64,000 bases of DNA from Natronobacillus azotifigens (GTDB taxonomy: Bacteria; Bacillota; Bacilli; Bacillales; Amphibacillaceae). The stretch is from positions 25,789 through 89,788 of the forward strand of contig NZ_JAPRAT010000013.1 in NCBI RefSeq assembly GCF_026805325.1, read 5' to 3'. The position numbers were made by a program, and so were the translations under genes. The notes under the pieces were generated by a model that did not search any database, was not told the DNA's origin, and saw only the letters and a program-made list of their open reading frames with translations. This document shows, piece by piece, positions 35,008 through 44,800 of the stretch (position 1 is its first letter; each line of letters opens with the position of its first letter).

Positions 35008-38000
35008 ATGAAGCGAGCTTACGTATGGGAAGAAACGGTTGAGCTATTAACTTATGGTGTAGGGGAACAAGAAAAAAATCCAATGTTCTTGGATAAGCGA
35101 GTGTATCAAGGGAGCTCAGGTAAGGTATATCCATATCCGGTAATAGAAAAAATTGAAGATGAGAAAAAATTAAAACCGTATAAAATTGTAATTTTAGAAA
35201 ACGAATATATCCGAATCGAAGTGATGCCTGAAATAGGTGGGCGAGTTTATCGAGCGTTAGATAAAACGAATGGATACGATTTTGTATACTATAATCAGGT
35301 TATCAAGCCTGCTCTCGTAGGACTGGCGGGTCCATGGATATCGGGAGGAATTGAATTCAATTGGCCACAGCATCATCGTCCTAACACGTTTGGCCCGGTG
35401 GAATATAAGTTCAGTGAAAATGAGGATAACAGTGCTACCGTATGGGTTAGTGAGATTGACCGTATGTACGGAACGAAGGTAACGACAGCCTTTACTTTAT
35501 ATCCGGGAAAAGCCTACTTGGAGATTTCGGCGCAATTATATAACCGAACGTCTCAGTCGCAAACCTTTTTGTGGTGGGCAAATCCAGCCGTAACTGTTAA
35601 TGAGCATACACAGTCCGTATTTCCACCAGATGTACACGCAGTGTTTGATCATGGAAAGCGCGATGTGTCCAGGTTTCCAATGGCTACAGGAACCTACTAT
35701 AAAATGGATTATTCTGAAGGTGTCGATATCTCCCGTTACAAAAACATTCCTGTTCCTACTTCTTATATGGCTCATAAATCTGATTATGATTTTGTAGGAG
35801 GGTATGACCATGGTGTTCAGGCAGGGATGTTACATGTTGCCAATCATCATATTTCTCCGGGAAAAAAACAATGGACATGGGGAAATGGTGAATTTGGTCA
35901 GGCATGGGATCGTCATTTAACGGATGAAGATGGACCTTATATTGAATTGATGACTGGTGTATACACGGACAATCAACCAGATTTCACATGGCTTCAGCCT
36001 TATGAAGAAAAAACATTCAAGCAATATTTCATGCCATACAAAGATATTGGTGTTGTAAAGAATGCTACGACTGAAGCGGCTGTCAATCTGGAGGTAGACG
36101 AATTAAATAATAAAGCGGTAATACAGGCATATGCAACGACGGAATTCAAAAAAGCAAAAATTTCCTTTGAAGGCCAAAAGCGGATCTATCTTAACGATAT
36201 TGTGCATCTTTCCCCTAATGATACATGCAAAAAAACGGTCTCTCTTGAAGATGGGGAGCAAATACACCATCTTATTGTTACCATCACTGATTCTAGTGGA
36301 AGAATACTCGTAAGCTACCAGCCCAAACGGTCGGAAATTGAGCAGATTCCAGAAGCTGCAAAAGCAATGCCTTCACCAGAAGAGATAAAAACGAATGAAG
36401 AACTATATTTAGCTGGACTGCACTTAGAACAGTATCGTCATGCAACATTTGAACCAGATACTTATTATCTTGAAGGATTAAAGCGTGATCCAAGGGACAG
36501 CCGGATTCATGTAGCTTATGGAAAATTATTATTTCAACGCGGATGGTACGAAACAAGTGAACAGCATTTCAGAGAAGCAGTAAAATCCTTAACAGGTCAC
36601 AATCCAAATCCGTATGACGGTGAAGCCTATTACCAGCTTGGATTAAGTTTAAAGCACCAGAGACGATTGGATGAAGCATTTGCTGCATTCTATAAGGCAG
36701 TCTGGTCTGCTTCGTGGCAAGATAGTGGGTATTTTTCGTTAGCACAGATTGCTTGTGAGAAAAAAATGTATCGAGAAGCTTCTGAGTTAGTGGATCGATC
36801 GCTTCTTCGAAATGCACACCATTATCAAGCAAGACATGTAAAAACAATATTGCTTCGTAAACAAGGAAAGTATGAAGAAGCTATATCCTATGCAAAGGCT
36901 ACACTTCAGTTGGATACCCTTGATTTTGGCGCTGAGTTTGAGAAGTATTTTGTTTACAAAGAGCAAGGCCTGAATGAACAGGCTACAGCAATACAGGAAG
37001 AAGTTTTGCGTATGACACGCGGAAATGTACACAATCATATCGCAATCGCATCCGACTATGCATCTAGTGGTTTTTATGAAGAAGCCACAGAGGTTTTACA
37101 ACTTGTTGTGAATAAAAAAATTGATCAAACTTATCCAATCGTGCTTTATGCACTTGGCTATGTGTCCGCTTTTGCAAGACAACCAGATGAATCGAGTTAT
37201 TACCTAAAAGTCGCTCCACAAGCAATACCAGATTATTGTTTTCCAAACACTTTATTTGAATGTGATGTGTTATATTTTGCGATTGAGCAAAATCCAAGCG
37301 ATGCCAAAGCTCATTATTATCTCGGGAATTTATTATATGATAAAAAGAGATCGGCGGATGCGATAACACATTGGGAAGCTTCATGGGAAGTTGATCCAAA
37401 TTATCCAACCGTACATCGCAATTTATCATTAGCTTATTATAATAAAAAGGGAAATCCGGCGTTGGCCACAACGAGTTTAGAAATGGCTTTTAAACTAAAT
37501 TCTCAAGATGCTAGAGTATTATATGAATTGGATCAACTGTATAAGAAAAATAAGGTCTCACCGCAAGATCGACTAGAAAAGCTAGATAAATATTTTGAAC
37601 TTGTTCAATCAAGGGACGACTTATATGTAGAATATGTGACGCTTTGCAATACTTTGAAAAAGCATGATACCGCATTCAAGCTTCTTAACGAGCGCAGTTT
37701 CCATCCGTGGGAAGGTGGGGAAGGAAAGGTAACCAGTCAATATGTGACTGCTCTCGTTGAAATTGCGAAACGAAAACTTCAAGATAATCTCTATAAGGAC
37801 GCGGTTAAATTTTTACAGAGAGCATTGGAATATCCTGCGAACTTAGGAGAAGGCAAACTTGCGGGAGCACAGGAAAATAATATTTATTATTATTTGGGGT
37901 GTGCGTTCGAAGGATTATCCGAATTTGATAAAGCAAAGCACGCTTTTCGTAAAGCTTCTCAAGGATTAGAGGAACCAGCTTCCGCAATGTTCTACAACGA

Positions 38001-38334
38001 CCAGCCACCTGAGATGATATATTATCAAGGATTGGCCTGGCTTAAACTCGGTAACAAAAAAGAAGCAAAGCGGCGTTTTCATAAACTGATCGATTATGGT
38101 GAACGGCATTTATTTGATCAGGTAAGTATTGATTATTTTGCAGTCTCGTTACCAGATTTTCTTGTTTTTGATGATGATTTAAAGGAAAGAAATAAAATTC
38201 ATTGTTACTATATGATTGCACTTGGATATCTCGGCTTAAATGAACAGGAAAAAGCGAATAGTATCCTTCAATCGGTGTTGGAGTTGGAACCTAATCATCA
38301 GGGAGCACTTTTTCATTTTAAAAAAGATGAATGA
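35008..38334 (+). CDS. DUF5107 domain protein with long TPR region
   Basis: The 1108-residue protein has an N-terminal ~400-residue beta-rich DUF5107-like part (IRIEVMPEIGGRVYRALDK, WISGGIEFNWPQHHRPNTF, FLWWANPAVTVNEH, AGMLHVANHH) that recalls mutarotase-like sugar-binding folds. It is followed by at least eight TPR-like repeats from about residue 480 (RIHVAYGKLLFQRGWYETSE; AHYYLGNLLYDKKRSADAI; YYLGCAFEGLSEFDKAKHAF). No signal peptide is present, so it acts in the cytoplasm. DUF5107 proteins are usually encoded with glycoside hydrolases; enzymatic activity on an imported glycan is possible but not shown. ATG 35008 follows AGGAGG; an earlier codon at 34945 does not. Confidence 0.8.
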   Translation: MKRAYVWEETVELLTYGVGEQEKNPMFLDKRVYQGSSGKVYPYPVIEKIEDEKKLKPYKIVILENEYIRIEVMPEIGGRVYRALDKTNGYDFVYYNQVIKPALVGLAGPWISGGIEFNWPQHHRPNTFGPVEYKFSENEDNSATVWVSEIDRMYGTKVTTAFTLYPGKAYLEISAQLYNRTSQSQTFLWWANPAVTVNEHTQSVFPPDVHAVFDHGKRDVSRFPMATGTYYKMDYSEGVDISRYKNIPVPTSYMAHKSDYDFVGGYDHGVQAGMLHVANHHISPGKKQWTWGNGEFGQAWDRHLTDEDGPYIELMTGVYTDNQPDFTWLQPYEEKTFKQYFMPYKDIGVVKNATTEAAVNLEVDELNNKAVIQAYATTEFKKAKISFEGQKRIYLNDIVHLSPNDTCKKTVSLEDGEQIHHLIVTITDSSGRILVSYQPKRSEIEQIPEAAKAMPSPEEIKTNEELYLAGLHLEQYRHATFEPDTYYLEGLKRDPRDSRIHVAYGKLLFQRGWYETSEQHFREAVKSLTGHNPNPYDGEAYYQLGLSLKHQRRLDEAFAAFYKAVWSASWQDSGYFSLAQIACEKKMYREASELVDRSLLRNAHHYQARHVKTILLRKQGKYEEAISYAKATLQLDTLDFGAEFEKYFVYKEQGLNEQATAIQEEVLRMTRGNVHNHIAIASDYASSGFYEEATEVLQLVVNKKIDQTYPIVLYALGYVSAFARQPDESSYYLKVAPQAIPDYCFPNTLFECDVLYFAIEQNPSDAKAHYYLGNLLYDKKRSADAITHWEASWEVDPNYPTVHRNLSLAYYNKKGNPALATTSLEMAFKLNSQDARVLYELDQLYKKNKVSPQDRLEKLDKYFELVQSRDDLYVEYVTLCNTLKKHDTAFKLLNERSFHPWEGGEGKVTSQYVTALVEIAKRKLQDNLYKDAVKFLQRALEYPANLGEGKLAGAQENNIYYYLGCAFEGLSEFDKAKHAFRKASQGLEEPASAMFYNDQPPEMIYYQGLAWLKLGNKKEAKRRFHKLIDYGERHLFDQVSIDYFAVSLPDFLVFDDDLKERNKIHCYYMIALGYLGLNEQEKANSILQSVLELEPNHQGALFHFKKDE

Positions 38335-38354
38335 ATTTGTGCTGTGTTCATGAT

Positions 38355-38498
38355 GTAGCAACCGTCCGTAAGATGCCTATTTCAAAACAACAAGAGTTGA
38401 AGTGAGTTTAATTGGCAGTTCCACAGCGAGAGGTTCAAGGCCTCTAATGCTAATAAATAGTGGGGGGAAACGAAAAGCCCTGCTGAAATAAAAGCTTG
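38355..38498 (+). mobile_element. Two-hairpin element, copy F (degenerate)
   Basis: The copy retains GTAGCAACCGTCCGTAAGA, TTCAAAACAACAAGAGTT, GAGGTTCAAGGCCTC and a decayed second stem (AGTGGGG...CCCTGCT). Both hairpins are weakened and no TTTAT flank remains. It sits between the DUF5107 and GH35 genes. Confidence 0.65.
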
Positions 38499-38520
38499 TA
38501 AGATTAGGAGGTATAACAGG

Positions 38521-40833
38521 ATGATTCTATCTATGAAGCTAGATATCGAAAACAAGGAAATTACGTCTGGGACGTTATCTGGGTGTGACGGGGTAAACCC
38601 TAATGGCGATCGTATCGGGTTTACCAATTATTATATGACGAAAAATGATCAACCAAATATTCCTGTTGTTGGCGAATTTCATTTCTCTAGATTCTCCTAT
38701 CTTTATTGGGAAGAAGAGCTATTAAAGATGAAAGCAGGAGGCATCCGTATTGTAGCTTCTTATGTATTTTGGATTCATCATGAAGAAGAAGAGGGAAAAT
38801 TTCGGTGGGACGGAAATCGAAATCTCCGTCATTTTGTTGATCTATGTTCAAAACTTGAGCTACCATTGATTTTAAGGATTGGGCCGTTCTGTCATGGAGA
38901 GGTGCGAAATGGGGGAATACCTGATTGGGTGTTTCATAAACCACTGGAAATTCGCTCGAACGACCCGATGTATTTGCACTATGTAGACAGACTATATTGT
39001 GAAATTGCAAGACAGATCAAAGGCGCGTTTTATCAAGATGGTGGGCAGATTATCGGTATTCAGCTTGAAAATGAATTCATGCATGCTGGAGCACCAATGG
39101 ATGCATGGGGCTATCAATCAGGTGTTCACTTATCTTCGGGAAAAGGAGGGCATAATCATTTAATCGAGCTGCAAAAGCTTGCAAAGGCTGCAGGGATTCA
39201 GCCAATATTTTTCACAGCTACTGCCTGGGGCGGTGCCGCAGTTTTGGAAAAAGATACACTGCCAATGTTAGCTGGGTATGCGTACACGCCATGGATTCCT
39301 GATCAGCCTCCAAGTGGTGAATACATTTATCGGGACTTACACAAGACCCCTGCGGAGAGGGTAAACTATGAGTCTTTGGAATATCCTGTCGCTTATTGTG
39401 AAATGGCGGGGGGAATGCAGGTAAGCTACCATGCGCGCCCGCTTGTAGCGCCTGAAAGCATTGAAGCGATGACAATGGTAAAACTGGCTAGTGGTAGTAA
39501 TCTGCTTGGTTATTATATGTATCATGGTGGAACAAATCCTGTAGGGGTGAACGGATTTTTACATGAATCAGGTCTTCCGAAGCTTACTTACGATTATCAA
39601 TCTCCTTTAGGTGAGTTTGGTAGAGTGAGTCCCTCCTATGACCGAATTCGAACGTTGGCATTGTTCATGGAGTCATTTGGGTCAATACTTGCACCAATGG
39701 GGACGCAACTTTTAGAGGGGCAAGATTGCATCGACTCGACAGATACAAAAGAACTTCGTTGGTGTGTCAGACAAAAAGATGGGTCAGGATTTGTGTTTAT
39801 GAATAACTTCCAAGATCATGTCGATATGCCAGATAGAGAAGATGTTCGATTAGCATTAGAGACGAACAAAGGTAGGGTATGTATCCCACATAAAGAAACG
39901 TTCACTTTGAAGAAAGAACAAAGTATTATCCTGCCTTTTCATCTCATGCTTGATAGAGTGAATTATAGAAGTGCTACAGTTCAACCATTAACTAGACTAA
40001 AAAAAGGGAAAAATATTGTTCATGTTTTTTATGCGCACGAGGGCATTCCAGCAGAAATGGTAATGGATAAGCAATCGGTTGAATCAATTACCGTTTCGAA
40101 TGGGCAAGTGGAGGAGGAAGAGCAAGATTGGTTCGTGCGATCCACTCCAGGTAGAAATCACTCTATTTCTTGCGGTTTAACAAATGGCGATTGTGTTCAC
40201 GTGCTTATTTTAAATCGAGAAGAAGCATTACAGACCTATCGATTTCACTTGTGGGGAGAAGAGCAGCTGATAATTAGTGATGCTCATCTATTTGTCAAAA
40301 ATGAGCAGCTAGTCTGTACTTCAGCAGGGAGATCACAATGTACTGTATCGATATTGTCTAGTTTAACGGGAGAAATACAAGCAAACTTAGGGTCATTACG
40401 AGAGAAGCTGATGGGTACTTTTACAGATTTAGAGATTTCATGTCCTGTCTATTGTCCTACTGTTGAAGTTTCTTATCGGAAAGATAACTATGCACAAATA
40501 GATCTAGATTGTGATTGGCCGTCGTGGGTTGAAGATGTTTTTCTCAAAATCGATTATGATGGTGATGTAGCTATGGCTCAGATTGGCGATGATTTGTTAA
40601 CAGATCATATTCAATATGGATTACCTTGGTACATCGGGTTAAAAGAAAATAAGCATAAACTTCGAGATGATAAAGTGAATTTGTCTATTACCCCACTTCG
40701 CAAATGGAAAGTGAAAAGCTATGTTAATCAAGCTTATGTGAAGCGATTTGAAGGAGTAGAAATTGCTCAATTTAATCATATTCAAGCAATTCCTCATTAT
40801 CGACTAGCCTTAACAAAAAAATCGAAGGAGTGA
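38521..40833 (+). CDS. GH35 family beta-galactosidase
   Basis: The 770-residue protein shows GH35 landmarks in order: IPVVGEFHFSRF, YWEEELLKMKAGGIRIVASYV, LPLILRIGPFCHGEVRNGGIPDW, the acid/base motif IIGIQLENEF (Glu near 185) and the nucleophile region YPVAYCEMAGG (Glu near 294), plus YYMYHGGTNPVG. No signal peptide is present, so it acts inside the cell on galactosides brought in by a transporter. The C-terminal ~350 residues are beta-rich accessory domains. AGGAGG precedes the ATG. The next gene follows after 4 bp, making an operon. Confidence 0.9.
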   Translation: MILSMKLDIENKEITSGTLSGCDGVNPNGDRIGFTNYYMTKNDQPNIPVVGEFHFSRFSYLYWEEELLKMKAGGIRIVASYVFWIHHEEEEGKFRWDGNRNLRHFVDLCSKLELPLILRIGPFCHGEVRNGGIPDWVFHKPLEIRSNDPMYLHYVDRLYCEIARQIKGAFYQDGGQIIGIQLENEFMHAGAPMDAWGYQSGVHLSSGKGGHNHLIELQKLAKAAGIQPIFFTATAWGGAAVLEKDTLPMLAGYAYTPWIPDQPPSGEYIYRDLHKTPAERVNYESLEYPVAYCEMAGGMQVSYHARPLVAPESIEAMTMVKLASGSNLLGYYMYHGGTNPVGVNGFLHESGLPKLTYDYQSPLGEFGRVSPSYDRIRTLALFMESFGSILAPMGTQLLEGQDCIDSTDTKELRWCVRQKDGSGFVFMNNFQDHVDMPDREDVRLALETNKGRVCIPHKETFTLKKEQSIILPFHLMLDRVNYRSATVQPLTRLKKGKNIVHVFYAHEGIPAEMVMDKQSVESITVSNGQVEEEEQDWFVRSTPGRNHSISCGLTNGDCVHVLILNREEALQTYRFHLWGEEQLIISDAHLFVKNEQLVCTSAGRSQCTVSILSSLTGEIQANLGSLREKLMGTFTDLEISCPVYCPTVEVSYRKDNYAQIDLDCDWPSWVEDVFLKIDYDGDVAMAQIGDDLLTDHIQYGLPWYIGLKENKHKLRDDKVNLSITPLRKWKVKSYVNQAYVKRFEGVEIAQFNHIQAIPHYRLALTKKSKE

Positions 40834-40837
40834 TGAG

Positions 40838-42145
40838 ATGAAACAAGTAAAAGCGCACCTTCCTCGTAAACTAACGATTACGATGTGGGATTTTTCCTGG
40901 TACACAATGACGATGCCTGGTGAGCCATATTCGAATTTGGAGCAATGCTTTAAGGAAGCAGTAGAGCGAGGCTATAATACGATTCGAATCTGTGCGATGC
41001 CCTTTTTGCTATTTACAGAAGAGGGTCCTCGTAAAGAACCATTAGCATTTGCCAATCTCGGTGAAGTGGGAGTAAGAACACGATGGTACAACTGTAAGGG
41101 TGGTGCAGAGTTCGATGGGCATCAACATTTGCTTAATCTGTTTACTTATGCAAAGAAATACAATTGTTATCTCATTCTTTCTTCATGGGAATACCAACAG
41201 AGTCCAAGTTTTTTAAAAACACCAGCGTTGTTTAACGAGCTTTTAGCTATTCCTCCTAAAGATCGATTTATGACTTTGGCAAAATCGATGGATCAACTAA
41301 TTCAATTTATTAAACAAGAAGGATTGGATGATCGTATTGCTTATGTAGAGCTTCATAATGAAATCGAATTTGGTCTTTTAAGTCAGGTTGCGATCGAAGC
41401 GGGAATTGATAGTGGGGATGCAGGGAAACTGATCCAATATACAAAGCCTTTTGTAGAAGAGGCGTTGGATTTTTTGCAAAAACAGCATGCTGAGTTGTTA
41501 ATCACAGGGTGTTTCACGTTAAGTCAGCCGTATTCAAAGGTGTTTCTTCCGGAAAACCAACAAGTAGGACATTTTCACATGTATATCAATGGGGTGTTGA
41601 TCCAACTATTGAACGAAACAGGTCTCACGAATTCAGATAGTGAATTTCCGAATGCACTCGTGAAATCTATGCTTCGTGATGATGCACCAAGTTTTGAAGC
41701 ATACCAGCTTCCAGAGGGAGAGGAATGGAGGCTCTTTGAAAATCCTGTAGGACTAAAGCTCCTTTACCTTCATGATTGGTGTGATCCGGTGAAGTGGGAT
41801 TTATATCTTTATGAGCATTACGGATTGTATAAGCAAGCTATGCTTCAGAAAGTGAATGACCGTTTCAAGGATATATCAGAATGGGCATCTGGTCACGATT
41901 TGCCCATCGTCATTGGAGAAGGATATGTAGGGTATACACCACTTCTTGCTCAGTTCGAGGAAGGTCCGGTAGGGAAAGATATTGCAGAGTATTGTGTGAA
42001 AAAAGGAATGGAACTCGATTTCTGGGGAATGGTACTCTGCTCCAACTGCGCCCCACACCACCCATTCTGGTCAGACATATCATGGCAAAAAAAATGGAAC
42101 CAATTTATTTTGGGTGCCTGTCACCACCCGAATTATGTCGAATAA
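40838..42145 (+). CDS. Cellulase-like (clan GH-A type) hydrolase with REP-encoded C-terminus
   Basis: The 435-residue protein looks like a TIM-barrel hydrolase of the cellulase-like group: early ITMWDFSWYTMTMPGEPY, VERGYNTIRICAMPF, then YVELHNEIEFG with an Asn-Glu pair (Glu near 175, acid/base) and LPIVIGEGYVGYT (Glu near 361, nucleophile). The specific activity cannot be told. It lacks a signal peptide and follows the GH35 gene by 4 bp. The last ten residues, GACHHPNYVE, are encoded by REP copy 6, so the original stop was lost or the repeat inserted at the 3' end. The REP's final T makes the TAA stop. Confidence 0.8.
   Translation: MKQVKAHLPRKLTITMWDFSWYTMTMPGEPYSNLEQCFKEAVERGYNTIRICAMPFLLFTEEGPRKEPLAFANLGEVGVRTRWYNCKGGAEFDGHQHLLNLFTYAKKYNCYLILSSWEYQQSPSFLKTPALFNELLAIPPKDRFMTLAKSMDQLIQFIKQEGLDDRIAYVELHNEIEFGLLSQVAIEAGIDSGDAGKLIQYTKPFVEEALDFLQKQHAELLITGCFTLSQPYSKVFLPENQQVGHFHMYINGVLIQLLNETGLTNSDSEFPNALVKSMLRDDAPSFEAYQLPEGEEWRLFENPVGLKLLYLHDWCDPVKWDLYLYEHYGLYKQAMLQKVNDRFKDISEWASGHDLPIVIGEGYVGYTPLLAQFEEGPVGKDIAEYCVKKGMELDFWGMVLCSNCAPHHPFWSDISWQKKWNQFILGACHHPNYVE
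42113..42143 (+). repeat. REP-like repeat copy 6 (within coding 3' end)
   Basis: The repeat (tail variant ACCCGAATTATGTCGAAT) lies inside the last codons of the cellulase-like gene and encodes GACHHPNYVE followed by the stop. Confidence 0.92.
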
Positions 42146-42149
42146 AGAC

Positions 42150-42194
42150 CACCCTGCAATTAGGTTTCGTACACCTAAGTTTGCAGGGTGTTTT
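42150..42194 (+). terminator. Terminator of the glycan-use operon
   Basis: CACCCTGCAA pairs with TTGCAGGGTG, with an inner AGGT/ACCT pair, followed by TTTTG. It lies just after REP copy 6 and closes the DUF5107-GH35-hydrolase set. Confidence 0.85.
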
Positions 42195-42256
42195 GTGTTG
42201 TTGAGCATAAGAAGGATTAAACAAATGAATAGTATTTCTGACAAAGGTGAAAGTGA

Positions 42257-42381
42257 TGTTGTTCGTGAATTTAAATGGGAGTAACGGCCGCTAGTACCCT
42301 GAATGGTTCAGGTCATCCTTTAGGGCTAACAATCAATGAGGGGATACCTAAAAACCCCCACTGATTGAAGTTTCACTTTAT
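42257..42381 (+). mobile_element. Two-hairpin element, copy C (5'-truncated, long form)
   Basis: Only the right part remains: AATGGGAGTAACGGCCGCTA, GAATGGTTCAGGTCATCC, stem 2 and CTGATTGAAGTTTCAC, followed by TTTAT (42377-42381). The first arm of stem 1 is missing. It shares the extra CATCCTTTAGGGCTA segment with copy D. Confidence 0.75.
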
Positions 42382-42508
42382 CCACCTGTGGTCGTGTCCA
42401 AAAATTTGCGTTATGTTTTGTAATCAAGGAGTGAAACGTTTTTCTTTGACGATCTATTTTTTAAAAATGCTTCGTAATAGAATTGTTCCTCATAATTTTC
42501 TCCTTCAC

Positions 42509-43015
42509 TTAAACAAGACGTCTATGATACTTTTTGATCTTTTTCAGTGCCCAATCATAGTGACTAGCTGTTGCAGACACGAGATAAGAACCTAAAGAAG
42601 TCGAGTTTGTCCAAGGATAATACTTTTTGGTGAAAAGTTCTTCATTATTATGACTTTCAATTAAACGCATCATCCTCGTATGAGAATTTGCAAGTAACGT
42701 TTTGGCTGTTGGTAAACTAGTATCCTGATACTGACGCCAAATTGCCAGATTTAGCTCAGGGGTTGTTTTCCATGTATAACCTTTTTTTGGCATGTCTGGT
42801 TTTTCTCCTTGCATACCAACTTTATACCATTGATTCATCATTTCATGCCACTCATGAAGGTGAGCTAGTACGTCACGAACATTACGATCGCGATCTTCAA
42901 ATGGAAATATACCGTTCTGTTCTGCTTCTGTCATGGTATCGATCAAATCTAGTAATGCTTGATAATTTTTTTCAGCTGCTTGGATCAGTTCGTTTTTATT
43001 TTTGGGGCGCGCCAT
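42509..43015 (-). CDS. ClbS/DfsB-family four-helix protein (DUF1706)
   Basis: The 168-residue protein has the DUF1706 pattern: RPKNKNELIQAAEKNYQALL at the start, RDRNVRDVLAHLHEWHEMM, the MPKKGYTWKTTPELN segment and a C-terminal LGSYLVSATASHYDWALKKI with the His of the presumed metal/active site. Relatives include ClbS, a colibactin-resistance protein, and DfsB; the role in Bacilli is not known and may be stress defence. GGAAGTG precedes the start. It stands alone, opposite the chemoreceptor gene. Confidence 0.88.
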   Translation of the reverse strand: MARPKNKNELIQAAEKNYQALLDLIDTMTEAEQNGIFPFEDRDRNVRDVLAHLHEWHEMMNQWYKVGMQGEKPDMPKKGYTWKTTPELNLAIWRQYQDTSLPTAKTLLANSHTRMMRLIESHNNEELFTKKYYPWTNSTSLGSYLVSATASHYDWALKKIKKYHRRLV

Positions 43016-43222
43016 TGTTTCACTTCCTTAATTTTAATCGTGTCGTGATAGTAATTCAAAATTCCCGCTTATTCACTACAAAATATACCATATAAAACTA
43101 CATATAATTCATTTTAAATGGATTTTTATTAATTTTATAAAAACTATATACATTTTTAGAAAATAATGTACGATATATAAAAAGAGTAATTATGTAAAAA
43201 TATTGAACAATAGGAGGATTTT

Positions 43223-44710
43223 ATGAAAAAGGATTATTCATTTAAAGCGAGAAATTCATTACTGATTAAGCTGTATGTTCTATCTGTTGTACTAGCTACT
43301 ATTATACTATTTGCAGCTAGGCTTCCTGTGGAAACAAACACAATAGGTACTCTTTTTGGGGTAATAACATCGATCATCGTCTATACAATGAACAGGTTAG
43401 ATAAAAGAAAGGAATGGATCCCATATATTTTAATTGTAAGCTTAGCGTTGATGGCTATATTTATGCTAGAAAATCGACCGGCAGTCACTTCCTATTTACT
43501 TGTTTACTATAGCATGATAATTATTTCCCTCTATCACAACTACCGATATGTAATCATATCTGGAATTTTTGGTTTAGTGATTACGAATTTATTTCTAATA
43601 AGATTTGGGGAACTAGCGATTGTTGATTATACGACTGTGCACTTAATTTCATTTAATGTTTTATTTAGTTTAATGACAACGTTCCTAGTATATCAATGTA
43701 TTATTGGGAAAAACATTCAAAATCAAGCGCAACAACTAGCCGATGAAGCTGTAGAGTCTAGAGATAATATGGAAATGATGATAAAACAAGTAACACTTTC
43801 GATAGATAAATTAGAGAGTGTCAATGAACAACTTACTGATCATTCAAGGTCAAGCAATACATTTTCAAATGAATTAGCTGCGACATTTAATGAAATAGCA
43901 GGAAGCGTTGAAAATCAATCGAATAGTGCAAGCTCGATTAATGAATCCATATTTGCTATCGATCAAGAAGTAAAACATATTTCATCAAAAACAAATGAGA
44001 TGAAAAGGAGTGCCGAAAGTACAGGTGAAGTTGTAAAATCAGGATTTGTCCAAGTACAGGAGCTTACTGAGCACATTCAAGAGGTTGATCAAACGTTACG
44101 AGAGACTGTAGCCGAGATGGAAGTGTTAAATCAATCAACAGGGAAGGTTGAGAGTATCTTAAAAACGATTTCTGATATTGCAGACCAAACAAACTTACTT
44201 GCATTAAACGCTGCGATTGAAGCAGCGCGTGCTGGTAGTGCTGGACTAGGATTTGCTGTTGTTGCACAAGAGGTTAGAAAATTAGCGGAACATTCGATCC
44301 ACTCTACAAGTGAAATTGACCAGATATTGAGTCAAATTCAAAGCAAAACAAATAATGCTACACGTAGGGTTAAGCAAAGCGAAAGTTTATTTCATGAAAG
44401 TAAATTATTAATGGAAGCAACTAATGAGTCCTTTCATAATGTCGATAACTTTATTAACGAATTACAACAAACTTCAACTGTTCTCAATGAAAGGGTATTG
44501 AACTTAAGTAGTTCTTCATCCGTTGTAGTCGATGAGATAAACGGAGTTTCCAGTACTTCAGAGCAATTAAGCGCATCTGTAGAAGAAGTGTTAGCAGGCG
44601 TCGAAGAGCAAAAAATAAGAATGAACAACTTAAATGAAAAAGTAATCGAGATCGACCAGTTAAGCGATACCTTAAAAGGTGCCTGTCACCGCCCGGATTT
44701 TGTCGAATGA
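43223..44710 (+). CDS. Methyl-accepting chemotaxis protein with REP-encoded C-terminus
   Basis: The 495-residue protein has about six membrane helices in the first ~180 residues with little extracellular sequence, so it may sense within the membrane. The cytoplasmic part is a long coiled coil with the conserved hairpin tip [20 protein letters not shown] and [13 protein letters not shown]. No HAMP domain is obvious. The last ten residues, [10 protein letters not shown], come from REP copy 7, and the TGA stop uses the repeat's final T. AGGAGG lies before the ATG. No other chemotaxis gene is nearby. Confidence 0.9.
   Translation: MKKDYSFKARNSLLIKLYVLSVVLATIILFAARLPVETNTIGTLFGVITSIIVYTMNRLDKRKEWIPYILIVSLALMAIFMLENRPAVTSYLLVYYSMIIISLYHNYRYVIISGIFGLVITNLFLIRFGELAIVDYTTVHLISFNVLFSLMTTFLVYQCIIGKNIQNQAQQLADEAVESRDNMEMMIKQVTLSIDKLESVNEQLTDHSRSSNTFSNELAATFNEIAGSVENQSNSASSINESIFAIDQEVKHISSKTNEMKRSAESTGEVVKSGFVQVQELTEHIQEVDQTLRETVAEMEVLNQSTGKVESILKTISDIADQTNLLALNAAIEAARAGSAGLGFAVVAQEVRKLAEHSIHSTSEIDQILSQIQSKTNNATRRVKQSESLFHESKLLMEATNESFHNVDNFINELQQTSTVLNERVLNLSSSSSVVVDEINGVSSTSEQLSASVEEVLAGVEEQKIRMNNLNEKVIEIDQLSDTLKGACHRPDFVE
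44678..44708 (+). repeat. REP-like repeat copy 7 (within coding 3' end)
   Basis: The tail variant is GCCCGGATTTTGTCGAAT. The copy encodes [10 protein letters not shown] at the end of the chemoreceptor gene. Confidence 0.92.
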
Positions 44711-44800
44711 TTTATAGTGTGACGTTTATATTTTGATGATAAATTAAGGATGTTCTGTTCGTAATAAATAATTAAAATTTATAAGAAAGTGGAGTGATTT

